Shown here: piece by piece, positions 6,509 to 12,892 of the stretch
Layout of the letters: each line of letters opens with the position of its first letter
Position numbering within the stretch: position 1 is the stretch's first letter
Source: Rhodospirillales bacterium
Lineage (GTDB): Bacteria; Pseudomonadota; Alphaproteobacteria; Rhodospirillales; Casp-alpha2
DNA length: 12,892 nt
Assembly (NCBI GenBank): GCA_018664265.1
Contig: JABJOR010000396.1
Coordinates: 1 to 12,892, forward strand
Reading direction: 5' to 3'
The notes under the pieces: generated by a model
What the model was told of the DNA's origin: nothing
Databases searched by the model: none
Seen by the model: only the letters and a program-made list of their open reading frames with translations
Program-made: the position numbers and the translations under genes

Positions 6509-9415
6509 TTATTCCGCTGCGTCTTCGTATGCCTCCATAGGAGGGCATGAACAGATGAGCTGACGATCACCATGGACGTTATCGACACGCCCGACGGGTG
6601 GCCAATATTTATCCGAACGCAGTGATGCCAGCGGGAAGTAGGCTTCCTGTTTGGTATAGGGATGTGTCCACGCCCCTTCCATCAGCAAGTCATGGGTATG
6701 GGGTGCATTGCGCAACAAGTTGTCTTCCTTGTCGACCTTGCCGTCCTCAATATCCTTGATTTCCATTCTGATGTTGATCATGGCATCACAGAACCGATCA
6801 AGCTCGCGCTTGGCTTCTGATTCTGTTGGTTCAACCATCAAGGTATCAACAACCGGGAACGACATGGTCGGTGCATGGAAGCCATAATCCACAAGGCGTT
6901 TGGCGACATCTTCATTCGAGATGCCACAGCTTTCCTTGATTGGTGCCAGATTGAGAATGCACTCATGGGCGACAAAGCCATTTTCCCCGGTGTAGAGAAC
7001 CGGATAATGTTCATCAAGTCGCTTGGCGATGTAGTTGGCATTCAGGATGGCAACTTCCGTGGCGTGTTTCAGACCCATGGGGCCCATCATGGAAATGTAG
7101 GCCCATGAAATCGGCAACACACTCGCTGATCCCCATGGAGCCGCCGAAACGGCGCCGATGGTTCCTTCATCGCCTTCTGACGGATTAACCCCGTCCACAA
7201 CAGGATGGTCCGGCAGGTAAGGAGCTAGATGAGCCTGGCAACCAATTGGGCCGACACCCGGGCCACCTCCGCCATGGGGAATGGCAAAAGTTTTGTGCAG
7301 GTTAAGATGCATGACGTCAGCACCGAACTTGCCGGGTTTTGCCAATCCGACAAGGGCGTTCATGTTAGCGCCATCCAGATAGACTTGACCGCCGTTGTCA
7401 TGAATGATTTGGCAAATCTCGACAATCGGTTTTTCAAATACACCATGCGTTGAAGGATAGGTAATCATCAGTGCCGCCAGATTATCGCGGTGTTCCTCGG
7501 CCTTAGCTTTCAGATCATCGACGTTCACGTTGCCGTTTTCATCGGCTCCCACAACAACAACTTTCAAGCCAGCCATATAGGCGCTTGCCGGATTGGTACC
7601 GTGAGATGATGACGGGATCAGGCAGATATTACGATGATCTTCGCCATTGGCTTCATGATAACGCTTGATAACGGCGAGACCAGAGAACTCGCCCTGTGAT
7701 CCGGCGTTGGGTTGCAACGATACAGCCTTGAATCCGGTAATCTCGCACAACATTTCTTCAAGTTCTTCAAAAAGCTGTTGGTAACCCTGAGCCTGATCAA
7801 GAGGTGCAAAGGGGTGCATAGCGGAAAAGTTTCGCCATGTAACCGGGATCATCTCCGTTGTGGCGTTGAGCTTCATGGTGCACGATCCCAGCGGAATCAT
7901 GGCGCGATCGAGAGCAATGTCTTTTGATTGCAACAAGCGAAGGTAGCGCAACAATTCTGTTTCTGCGTGGTAGAGGTTAAAAACAGGATGCTCTAGATAA
8001 AAACTTGTACGACGCAGGGGTTCTGGAATTGTCGATTGAATTGCGCCATCGAGTGTATCTATATCCAGCTTCTTTGATTTCTTGGAATTAAACACGTTCC
8101 ATAAAGCCGTAATGTTGCGCCGGCGCGTGGTTTCATCGAAAGATATGCCAAGGTGATCCGCATCGATCACCCGTAAATTGATACGGGATTCACGAGCCTT
8201 GGCAGCAATTCGGTTTGCCTGACCACGAACACGGACTTTGATTGTGTCATAAAAAGAATCATGGACGACTTTGAATCCAAGTTCGGTAAGGCCATTTGCC
8301 GTGATACGGGCCATTCTGTGAATTTTTCTGGCAATCCGGGCAATACCATCCGGGCCATGATAAACAGCGTAAAATCCAGCCAACACTGCGAGCAGGACTT
8401 GCGCTGTGCAGATGTTGCTGGTGGCTTTTTCACGACGAATGTGCTGCTCGCGGGTTTGCAGGGCCATACGTAGAGCCATCTTGCCCTGAGCGTCTTTGGA
8501 CACTCCAATGATACGGCCTGGTATTTGCCGCTTATGGGCATCCTTGGTGGCAAAAAATGCTGCGTGCGGCCCACCATACCCCATTGGAACCCCAAAGCGT
8601 TGGGAAGAGCCAAGAACGATATCGGCGTCCATTTCTCCGGGTGGTTTGAGCATGGCAAGGGCCATCAAATCGGTTGCAACACAGGCTATGGCTTTTGTCT
8701 CATGTGCAGCTTTGATGACAGGTTCAATGTCACGGATTTCTCCGTTCGATCCGGGGTACTGCATGAGCACACCAAAGACATCATGATTTGCAAGATCTGA
8801 CCATGGGTCGCCAACCACGATCTCAAAGTTTGCCAGTTTGGCGCGTGTGCGCATAACGGCCAGTGTCTGTGGGTGGCATTCCTGATCGACGAAGAATGAA
8901 TCGCAGTCTTTTTTCTTGGAAATACGATGGGACATGGACATGGCTTCTGCAGCAGCGGTCGCCTCATCAAGCATGGAAGCATTTGCCAAATCCATACCGG
9001 TCATATCCATAACCATTTGCTGATAATTCATAATGGCTTCAAGCCGCCCTTGAGAAACTTCCGGCTGATAGGGGGTGTAAGCTGTGTACCATCCTGGATT
9101 TTCCAATACGTTACGCAAGATAACGTTCGGCATGACAGTGCCGTAATAGCCCATGCCGATCATGGAAATAAAGACCTTGTTCCGATCAGCCATTTTGCGC
9201 AGGACGCTTAATGTATACCGTTCGGATATATTGGCTGGCACTTCCAAAGTCTCTTCAATGCGAATTGATTCAGGAACTGTTTTGTCGATCAGCTCATTAA
9301 GGCTGGATGCACCGACAGTTTTCAGCATGGATTTGATTTGTTTATCACCGGGACCAATGTGGCGGCGAATAAAATCATTTTTACGTTCAAGAACGCTTAG
9401 TGGATTGATCGGCAT
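6509..9415 (-). CDS. gcvP: Glycine dehydrogenase (decarboxylating), glycine cleavage P protein
   Basis: A 968-residue single-chain P protein, full length, with both fused halves present rather than split as gcvPA/gcvPB. The N-terminal half holds [15 protein letters not shown] (114-128) and the [11 protein letters not shown] segment (279-289). The C-terminal half holds [10 protein letters not shown] (508-517), [12 protein letters not shown] (601-612) and the PLP-binding [18 protein letters not shown] with Lys708 as the Schiff-base lysine. The enzyme decarboxylates glycine and passes the aminomethyl group to lipoylated GcvH, in the cytosol. Its ATG overlaps the gcvH stop by one base (TAATG), and GGGGAG in the end of gcvH is its ribosome binding site, so translation is coupled. 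It is the last gene of the riboswitch-controlled operon; no clear terminator follows before the convergent ferredoxin gene. Confidence 0.98.
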   Translation of the reverse strand: MPINPLSVLERKNDFIRRHIGPGDKQIKSMLKTVGASSLNELIDKTVPESIRIEETLEVPANISERYTLSVLRKMADRNKVFISMIGMGYYGTVMPNVILRNVLENPGWYTAYTPYQPEVSQGRLEAIMNYQQMVMDMTGMDLANASMLDEATAAAEAMSMSHRISKKKDCDSFFVDQECHPQTLAVMRTRAKLANFEIVVGDPWSDLANHDVFGVLMQYPGSNGEIRDIEPVIKAAHETKAIACVATDLMALAMLKPPGEMDADIVLGSSQRFGVPMGYGGPHAAFFATKDAHKRQIPGRIIGVSKDAQGKMALRMALQTREQHIRREKATSNICTAQVLLAVLAGFYAVYHGPDGIARIARKIHRMARITANGLTELGFKVVHDSFYDTIKVRVRGQANRIAAKARESRINLRVIDADHLGISFDETTRRRNITALWNVFNSKKSKKLDIDTLDGAIQSTIPEPLRRTSFYLEHPVFNLYHAETELLRYLRLLQSKDIALDRAMIPLGSCTMKLNATTEMIPVTWRNFSAMHPFAPLDQAQGYQQLFEELEEMLCEITGFKAVSLQPNAGSQGEFSGLAVIKRYHEANGEDHRNICLIPSSSHGTNPASAYMAGLKVVVVGADENGNVNVDDLKAKAEEHRDNLAALMITYPSTHGVFEKPIVEICQIIHDNGGQVYLDGANMNALVGLAKPGKFGADVMHLNLHKTFAIPHGGGGPGVGPIGCQAHLAPYLPDHPVVDGVNPSEGDEGTIGAVSAAPWGSASVLPISWAYISMMGPMGLKHATEVAILNANYIAKRLDEHYPVLYTGENGFVAHECILNLAPIKESCGISNEDVAKRLVDYGFHAPTMSFPVVDTLMVEPTESEAKRELDRFCDAMINIRMEIKDIEDGKVDKEDNLLRNAPHTHDLLMEGAWTHPYTKQEAYFPLASLRSDKYWPPVGRVDNVHGDRQLICSCPPMEAYEDAAE

Positions 9416-9789
9416 TAGCCTAACTCCCCGACATATGTATCATAAGCCCCTTTGTCCATTAGGTCGTCTAGTTGTCCGGTGTCTGATAACTTGATCTTGT
9501 ACATCCAGCCATCTGCTTCAGCAGAGCTGTTTGCCAGCGCAGGATCATCAGTCAAGTCGCCGTTAATTTCTGTGATTTCTCCACTAACAGGGGCATAAAC
9601 CTCACTGGCGGCTTTTACGGATTCAATAACGCCTGTTTCATCGCCTTGATCCATAGTGTCACCGACGTCCGGCAATTCAACGAACACAATATCGCCAAGC
9701 TGTTCTTGTGCGTAATTGGTGATTCCGACTGTGGCGGTGTCGCCATCTACGTCTACCCATTCGTGGTCATTGGTAAATTTGATGCTCAT
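9415..9789 (-). CDS. gcvH: Glycine cleavage system H protein (lipoyl carrier)
   Basis: A 124-residue lipoyl-domain protein of normal length. The start [24 protein letters not shown] is typical, and the lipoylation site is Lys59 in [21 protein letters not shown]. It shuttles the methylamine group from the P protein to the T protein and reduced lipoate to the L protein. AGGAG lies about seven bases before the ATG at 9789. It follows gcvT after a 50-base gap with no terminator visible, and its stop overlaps the gcvP start by one base. Lipoylation needs genes not in this window. Confidence 0.98.
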   Translation of the reverse strand: MSIKFTNDHEWVDVDGDTATVGITNYAQEQLGDIVFVELPDVGDTMDQGDETGVIESVKAASEVYAPVSGEITEINGDLTDDPALANSSAEADGWMYKIKLSDTGQLDDLMDKGAYDTYVGELG

Positions 9790-9839
9790 TTTTGATCTCC
9801 TGTTTAGAATGTTGTTCTTACTCGTTCTTTAGAATTGGG

Positions 9840-10955
9840 TTAGCCCGAGTAGTAATTGTGTTTAACAAAAATGGTTGATGTAACTTTGGCAGGCAGTGAT
9901 TTGCCGCGAACCAGCAAACTCACATCCGTGCCGTGGGCTGCAAATGCACTATCGACATATCCCATGGCAACAGGTGCGCCGAGAGTTGGGCCAAATCCGC
10001 CGCTGGTGATTTCACCAATGACAGTGCCGATGTTATCTGTGATTTCAGTATGGGCACGCGCCGGGGCACGCCCTTCGGGCTTGATGCCAACCCGCAAACG
10101 TGGTGGTCCCTCAGCAATTTGCTGCTGAATAATATCAGCGCCCGGGAAGCCGCCTTGTTCACGGCGGCGTTTGGATATGGTCCACTTCAGATCGGCTTCT
10201 ATAGGGGTGGTTGTGTCATCAATGTCGCTGCCATAAAGACACAGCCCGGCTTCCAGTCGCAATGAATCGCGTGCACCAAGTCCGGCAAATTCAACTTCAT
10301 CTTCATCAAGCAGCAGCCGGGCGAGGTCCTCGGCGCCGTCATCGGGTACAGAGATTTCATACCCGTCTTCGCCTGAATAGCCAGAGCGGGTGATGAAACA
10401 TTCAAATTCTCCGATATGAAGTTTTGCTGCGGACATGAAGCCCATATGCCGTGCAGGGTTGGCAAAACGTGATAATACCTCAGCCGCTTTCGGGCCTTGT
10501 AGGGCCAACAAGGAGCGATCTTCAAGGATTTTCATCTCACACTCTGAGCCGAGATTGGCTTTCATGTGTGCGATGTCGGCTTCCTTGCAGGCCGCATTGA
10601 TCACCAGATACAGATAATCACCCTGTTGCGTGACCATTAGATCATCAAGAATGCAACCTTTGTCATTGGTGAACATGGTATATCGGGTTTTGCCAGCTTT
10701 CAGGGCCGTGATATCACCGGGAACCAGCTTTTCCAGTGCTTCAGCCGCTTTGGAGCCAATAAGGTGAACTTGCCCCATGTGCGATACGTCAAACAAGGAT
10801 GCCTGGGAACGGGTATGATTGTGTTCTGCCATGACACCGGCAGGATATTGGACGGGCATGTCGTATCCTGCAAATGGCACCATTTTGGCACCGTACTCAC
10901 GATGTAATGCATCCAGGGCTACCTGCTTGAGTGGGCTTTCTGATTGTGTGCTCAT
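9840..10955 (-). CDS. gcvT: Aminomethyltransferase, glycine cleavage T protein
   Basis: A 371-residue protein of typical GcvT length. The N-terminus has MVPFAGYDMPVQY (25-37) and FDVSHMGQ (55-62). The GCILDDLMV segment contains Asp104/Asp105, one of which corresponds to the catalytic Asp101 of E. coli GcvT. SGYSGEDGYEI and the C-terminal GEITSGGFGPTLG, which belong to the folate-binding body, are also present. It releases ammonia from aminomethyl-GcvH and makes 5,10-methylene-tetrahydrofolate. It is the first gene of the operon. Its ATG (10953-10955) is preceded at six bases by GGAG (10962-10965), which lies in a stretch complementary to the 3' part of the upstream glycine aptamer. This makes it the direct target of the riboswitch. 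Confidence 0.98.
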   Translation of the reverse strand: MSTQSESPLKQVALDALHREYGAKMVPFAGYDMPVQYPAGVMAEHNHTRSQASLFDVSHMGQVHLIGSKAAEALEKLVPGDITALKAGKTRYTMFTNDKGCILDDLMVTQQGDYLYLVINAACKEADIAHMKANLGSECEMKILEDRSLLALQGPKAAEVLSRFANPARHMGFMSAAKLHIGEFECFITRSGYSGEDGYEISVPDDGAEDLARLLLDEDEVEFAGLGARDSLRLEAGLCLYGSDIDDTTTPIEADLKWTISKRRREQGGFPGADIIQQQIAEGPPRLRVGIKPEGRAPARAHTEITDNIGTVIGEITSGGFGPTLGAPVAMGYVDSAFAAHGTDVSLLVRGKSLPAKVTSTIFVKHNYYSG

Positions 10956-10961
10956 TTTCTA

Positions 10962-11021
10962 CTCCAAGACTGTTGCGACATCAGGCAAATATAGCCTGCT
11001 TTCGCCCCCTCTGTCTTGGAA
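10962..11021 (-). promoter_or_regulatory. Putative expression platform: Shine-Dalgarno sequestering helix for gcvT
   Basis: In the transcript, UUCCAAGAC (complement of 11013-11021, in the 3' part of aptamer II) can pair with GUCUUGGAG (complement of 10962-10970): eight Watson-Crick pairs plus one U-G. The latter segment includes the gcvT Shine-Dalgarno GGAG. The enclosed loop holds a small hairpin, CAGGC/GCCTG at 10982-10998. The first base of the UUCCAAGAC...CAGAG strand overlap (position 11013) is shared with the P1 stem of aptamer II, so ligand-stabilised P1 should disfavour the helix and expose the ribosome site. No run of U follows, which argues for control of translation rather than termination. 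Pairing is seen in the sequence; switching is inferred. Confidence 0.55.
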
Positions 11022-11241
11022 CCTGAAAGATTCCCCAATATCTGCATTAAAGATTTGAGCAGATTGGCTATTGGCCATATAGCCGGGTTACATCTTCGGT
11101 GAGGCGTTAAACGCCTGCTTTCCAGAGTCTCATCACGCTAGCGGTCCTTTTACCTGAGAGTTTCCGGGGCGGTTGCTCCTTCGGTGTTGGTACTTTGGGA
11201 TTATATTGGATATTAATCCGTCGCCAATCTCTCCCGTAGCG
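11009..11241 (-). ncRNA. Tandem glycine riboswitch (two aptamers) upstream of gcvT
   Basis: Both aptamers of the gcvT-type glycine riboswitch are recognisable on the minus strand. Aptamer I spans about 11241-11136: closing stem CGCTA/TAGCG, the GGGAGAG opening, conserved CACCGAAGGAGCAACC (11171-11186) and AACTCTCAGGTAAAAGGACC. A short linker (11128-11135) leads to aptamer II, 11127-11009: closing stem CTCTG/CAGAG, GGAAAGCAGGCG, conserved CACCGAAGATGTAACCC (11085-11101), AATCTTTCAGGTT and GACAGAGGGGG. Known members bind glycine and usually turn on glycine cleavage genes, which agrees with gcvTHP 54 bases downstream. The aptamers sit in a 420-base stretch without a long gene; the rest of it holds the gcvT leader, a putative promoter and a possible small ORF. 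Confidence 0.95.
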
Positions 11242-11253
11242 ATAAACTGAGTA

Positions 11254-11283
11254 TGTATAGTTTAACAGATATCCTTATTTAAA
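11254..11283 (-). promoter_or_regulatory. Putative sigma70-type promoter of the gcv operon
   Basis: Reading the minus strand, TTTAAA (11278-11283) and TATACA (11254-11259) are 18 bases apart and would start transcription near 11246, just before the first riboswitch stem at 11241. The -35 is a poor match, so the call rests mainly on the position directly upstream of the aptamer. Confidence 0.4.
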
Positions 11284-11362
11284 GCGATGATATTGGACCC
11301 CCATCCAAACGGGTAGGTTCTTTACCAGCCCACATGGGGAGGTCAAGTTTCACTTTAGTCAT
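11279..11362 (-). CDS. Possible 27-residue small ORF between the lipoprotein gene and the gcv promoter
   Basis: An ATG at 11360-11362 opens a frame that starts MTKVKLDLPMW and ends GGPISSL with a TAA at 11279-11281. The frame is open further upstream for about 14 codons, with a GTG two codons before the ATG, overlapping the end of the lipoprotein gene in another frame. No convincing Shine-Dalgarno precedes either start. Amino-acid content looks protein-like, but a frame this short can occur by chance. Its stop overlaps the putative -35 of the gcv promoter. It could be a real small protein, the remnant of a longer gene, or noise. I do not recognise the sequence. Confidence 0.2.
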   Translation of the reverse strand: MTKVKLDLPMWAGKEPTRLDGGPISSL

Positions 11363-11375
11363 TTTCACAGCAGGG

Positions 11376-11969
11376 TCAACCGCCTCGCTGGTTATAGGTG
11401 ATTTGTTCTGGGGTTAACTGAAATCCTATGTATATAGAGAAGTCAATTCCTGTTACAGGTGGGGCTACGGGAATAGCCATTACAATCGGTTCATCATACC
11501 CGGAAAGGCGATAGCGATTTCCACTGAAGGAACTTCCTACCTCGAAAACTCCCTTGTTCAATATGCGCTTATTGTTATCCAGAATGGTGACAAAATAAGG
11601 TAGTGAGTATGTTCCTTCCTGATTGGCAGGGCCACGAGAAACCGTGTAGCCAAAGTTGAGCTCAACAAGCACTTGCCCAACCATAGTGTCATCATCAACC
11701 TGATAAATACATTTGGCGACAAAATCATCAACCATGGCCTCGGTCTTAATATCTATAATATCACGCCCCTGGCCCTCCTTGAAAATTGTGATTCTTTCTG
11801 AATCAGCCAGGACGGAAACTTCCGGGCATAGCAGGGGAGGCCGATCCTTGAAGACGTTCATCGCATCAATTGTCGATTCAATGGAACTGCAAGCGCTTGT
11901 AAGCAGCGCACAAAACAGCGTGAACATGACGGCTGGTTTATAGGTTTTTTTCAAAGAAGTATTTTTCAC
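11376..11969 (-). CDS. Predicted outer-membrane lipoprotein of unknown function
   Basis: A 197-residue protein with a type II signal peptide: basic N-terminus (KNTSLKKTYK), hydrophobic core AVMFTLFCALL and lipobox LTSAC, giving a lipidated Cys27. Ser at +2 suggests sorting to the outer membrane if the usual Lol rule holds. The mature part has CPEVSVLADSERITIF (48-63), two cysteines (48 and 87) that could form a disulfide in the periplasm, and beta-rich sequence ending LTPEQITYNQ. It resembles conserved alphaproteobacterial envelope proteins without known role. The start codon is GTG (complement of 11967-11969) with AGGTAG about six bases upstream; the only later Met near the signal, Met15, would remove the basic region. 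A repeat-rich gene lies 114 bases upstream on the same strand and may be functionally linked. Confidence 0.85.
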   Translation of the reverse strand: MKNTSLKKTYKPAVMFTLFCALLTSACSSIESTIDAMNVFKDRPPLLCPEVSVLADSERITIFKEGQGRDIIDIKTEAMVDDFVAKCIYQVDDDTMVGQVLVELNFGYTVSRGPANQEGTYSLPYFVTILDNNKRILNKGVFEVGSSFSGNRYRLSGYDEPIVMAIPVAPPVTGIDFSIYIGFQLTPEQITYNQRGG

Positions 11970-12083
11970 GATCTACCTAGCCAGTGGAGTAATAAGGAAT
12001 AATAGAAATTATGGATTTGCATTAAGCTAAAGACTACAGGACAGGGCGAAGGTGGGGCAAGTCCTATAGAAATATGGCTAAAT

Positions 12084-12892
12084 TTATTGTGTTTTAGGTT
12101 CAATGGAAGATATTTCTGCTAGAGCCATTAGAGCCTGTGAAAGTTTTGCAAGTACCCTGGCTCGTCCCCAGGAATTGGTAATGTTTCTGGCAATGTCCAA
12201 GGAGAGATTGTAGAACTCTCTGGCCCATTCTTCGTTTCCGGCCTTTGCCCGGCCTTCTGCTAAATCTGCTAACAGCCAGGCTTGGCTGGATATACTTTCA
12301 ATATCTCCAATTGCAGCGATGGCCCTATCTTTTGTTTCCCATGCTAACTTGTTTCCAGCATCAAGCCTGTTAAAGGCGAGCACAAAATATGTTTTTGCTC
12401 GGAGTTGCTGGTCCTGAATATCATCGACAGACGAAGTCGCTATTTTAAAGATTTCCGGATCAAAAGAATTTGTGTCGTCGGAGACATTGTATTCTGGTGT
12501 TTTGCTAATAGATATTTTTCCATAGACAATAGCGATCCGGCTGGATGCATAATCCCGGGCAAAGGGGTATTGGATACCTTCTTTGGCTTGCGTGGCGGCA
12601 TCCAGAGTATCCATGGCCTCGGTAATTTGGCCAGAGAGTGCCTGTTCAAGCCCGATGGAAGAAAGAACAACTGCGCGATAACGAAGTTCTGAAATGCTTT
12701 GCGCTGTTGTCATTGCGCTGCCAGTGTCTCCGGCCTGAGCCTGGGCTTCGGCTGTGCGCATGAGGACCGACATTTTCTCCGAATCATTGCTGACACTATC
12801 CAGCAAATCGATTGCTTTTTGCAAATTACCAATGGCGGCCTGGGCGCTGGCAATATGGCGCAAGGCAATGTCACGACTGGCAGAGCTTATGA
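12084..12892 (-). CDS. TPR-like repeat protein, C-terminal part (runs off the window)
   Basis: The frame is open from the TAA at 12084-12086 to the window end, giving 268 residues; no start is needed inside, because codons above 12863 continue in the same pattern (ISSASRDIALRHIASAQ). The only internal candidate there is a TTG, which I take as an ordinary Leu. The sequence is built from degenerate helical repeats of about 30-35 residues with the TPR-like signature A-x-A-Q-A-x-A-G-D followed by A-x-x-x-A, for example RTAEAQAQAGDTGSAM, SSIGLEQALSGQITEAM, ASAQAAIGNLQKAI and LAEGRAKAGNEEWAREF. Such solenoids bind proteins; similar secreted or periplasmic repeat proteins occur in alphaproteobacteria. 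A signal peptide would lie outside. The C-terminal ~20 residues (SSIEPKTQ end) leave the repeat pattern. Partner and role are unknown. Confidence 0.75.
   Translation of the reverse strand, partial: ISSASRDIALRHIASAQAAIGNLQKAIDLLDSVSNDSEKMSVLMRTAEAQAQAGDTGSAMTTAQSISELRYRAVVLSSIGLEQALSGQITEAMDTLDAATQAKEGIQYPFARDYASSRIAIVYGKISISKTPEYNVSDDTNSFDPEIFKIATSSVDDIQDQQLRAKTYFVLAFNRLDAGNKLAWETKDRAIAAIGDIESISSQAWLLADLAEGRAKAGNEEWAREFYNLSLDIARNITNSWGRARVLAKLSQALMALAEISSIEPKTQ

Noticed and set aside
6505..6516. CGGATTATTCCG as a bidirectional terminator
   Set aside because: The stem is only 4 bp and no T-run follows on either strand.
8167..8658. 163-codon minus-strand frame inside gcvP
   Set aside because: It overlaps unambiguous gcvP coding sequence in another frame and resembles nothing known.
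11311..11340. Short inverted repeats (GGTA/TACC, CCC/GGG) as a terminator for the lipoprotein gene
   Set aside because: Stems of 3-4 bp with no T-run; too weak to call.
12861..12863. TTG as the start of the TPR-like gene
   Set aside because: The frame continues upstream to the window edge with residues matching the repeat pattern, and no ribosome site precedes the TTG; the gene is treated as truncated by the window.

Overview
The window reads as chromosomal DNA from a Gram-negative bacterium, most likely an alphaproteobacterium of the Rhodospirillales/Sneathiella/Terasakiella kind. That placement is inferred from gene families and order (a DUF1285-Nudix pair, single-chain GcvP behind a tandem glycine riboswitch, an envelope lipoprotein), from Shine-Dalgarno-type starts, and from a base composition near 50% GC by eye. 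Lineage below class is a guess. I see no tRNA, rRNA, CRISPR array, insertion sequence or phage gene.

Layout. (1) 1-1574, minus strand: the start of a Nudix hydrolase, a DUF1285 gene, and a SAM-dependent methyltransferase reading frame broken by a one-base shift. (2) 1656-5698: a LysR-type regulator (minus) diverges from an azoreductase - glutathionyl-hydroquinone reductase - pirin - DNA glycosylase series (plus). The shared 122-bp gap carries a perfect inverted repeat that is a good operator candidate. This looks like a quinone/electrophile response module with a base-excision repair enzyme at its end. (3) 5760-6503, plus: a small conserved protein of unknown function and a stand-alone [2Fe-2S] ferredoxin-like protein. 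(4) 6509-11241, minus: the glycine cleavage operon gcvT-gcvH-gcvP preceded by a complete tandem glycine riboswitch. (5) 11376-12892, minus: a lipoprotein, then (upstream of it) a repeat-rich TPR-like protein that runs off the window.

The only gap over 300 bases without a long gene is 10956-11375. It holds the gcvT leader (Shine-Dalgarno sequence, putative sequestering helix, two aptamers), a putative promoter and a possible 27-codon ORF.

How the genes work together. The gcv operon makes three of the four glycine cleavage proteins (T, H, P); the L protein (lipoamide dehydrogenase) is not here. Glycine sensing by the leader would switch the operon on. The sequence suggests how: the 3' part of aptamer II is complementary over 8 bp plus one G-U pair to the gcvT Shine-Dalgarno region. 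In the LysR cluster, azoreductase and GS-hydroquinone reductase act on quinones and their glutathione adducts, pirin may act on related aromatics, and AlkA would repair alkylated bases. I found no clearly new multi-gene system. The best second-look items are the riboswitch expression platform, the broken methyltransferase, the LysR-quinone-AlkA arrangement and the small-protein/ferredoxin pair.
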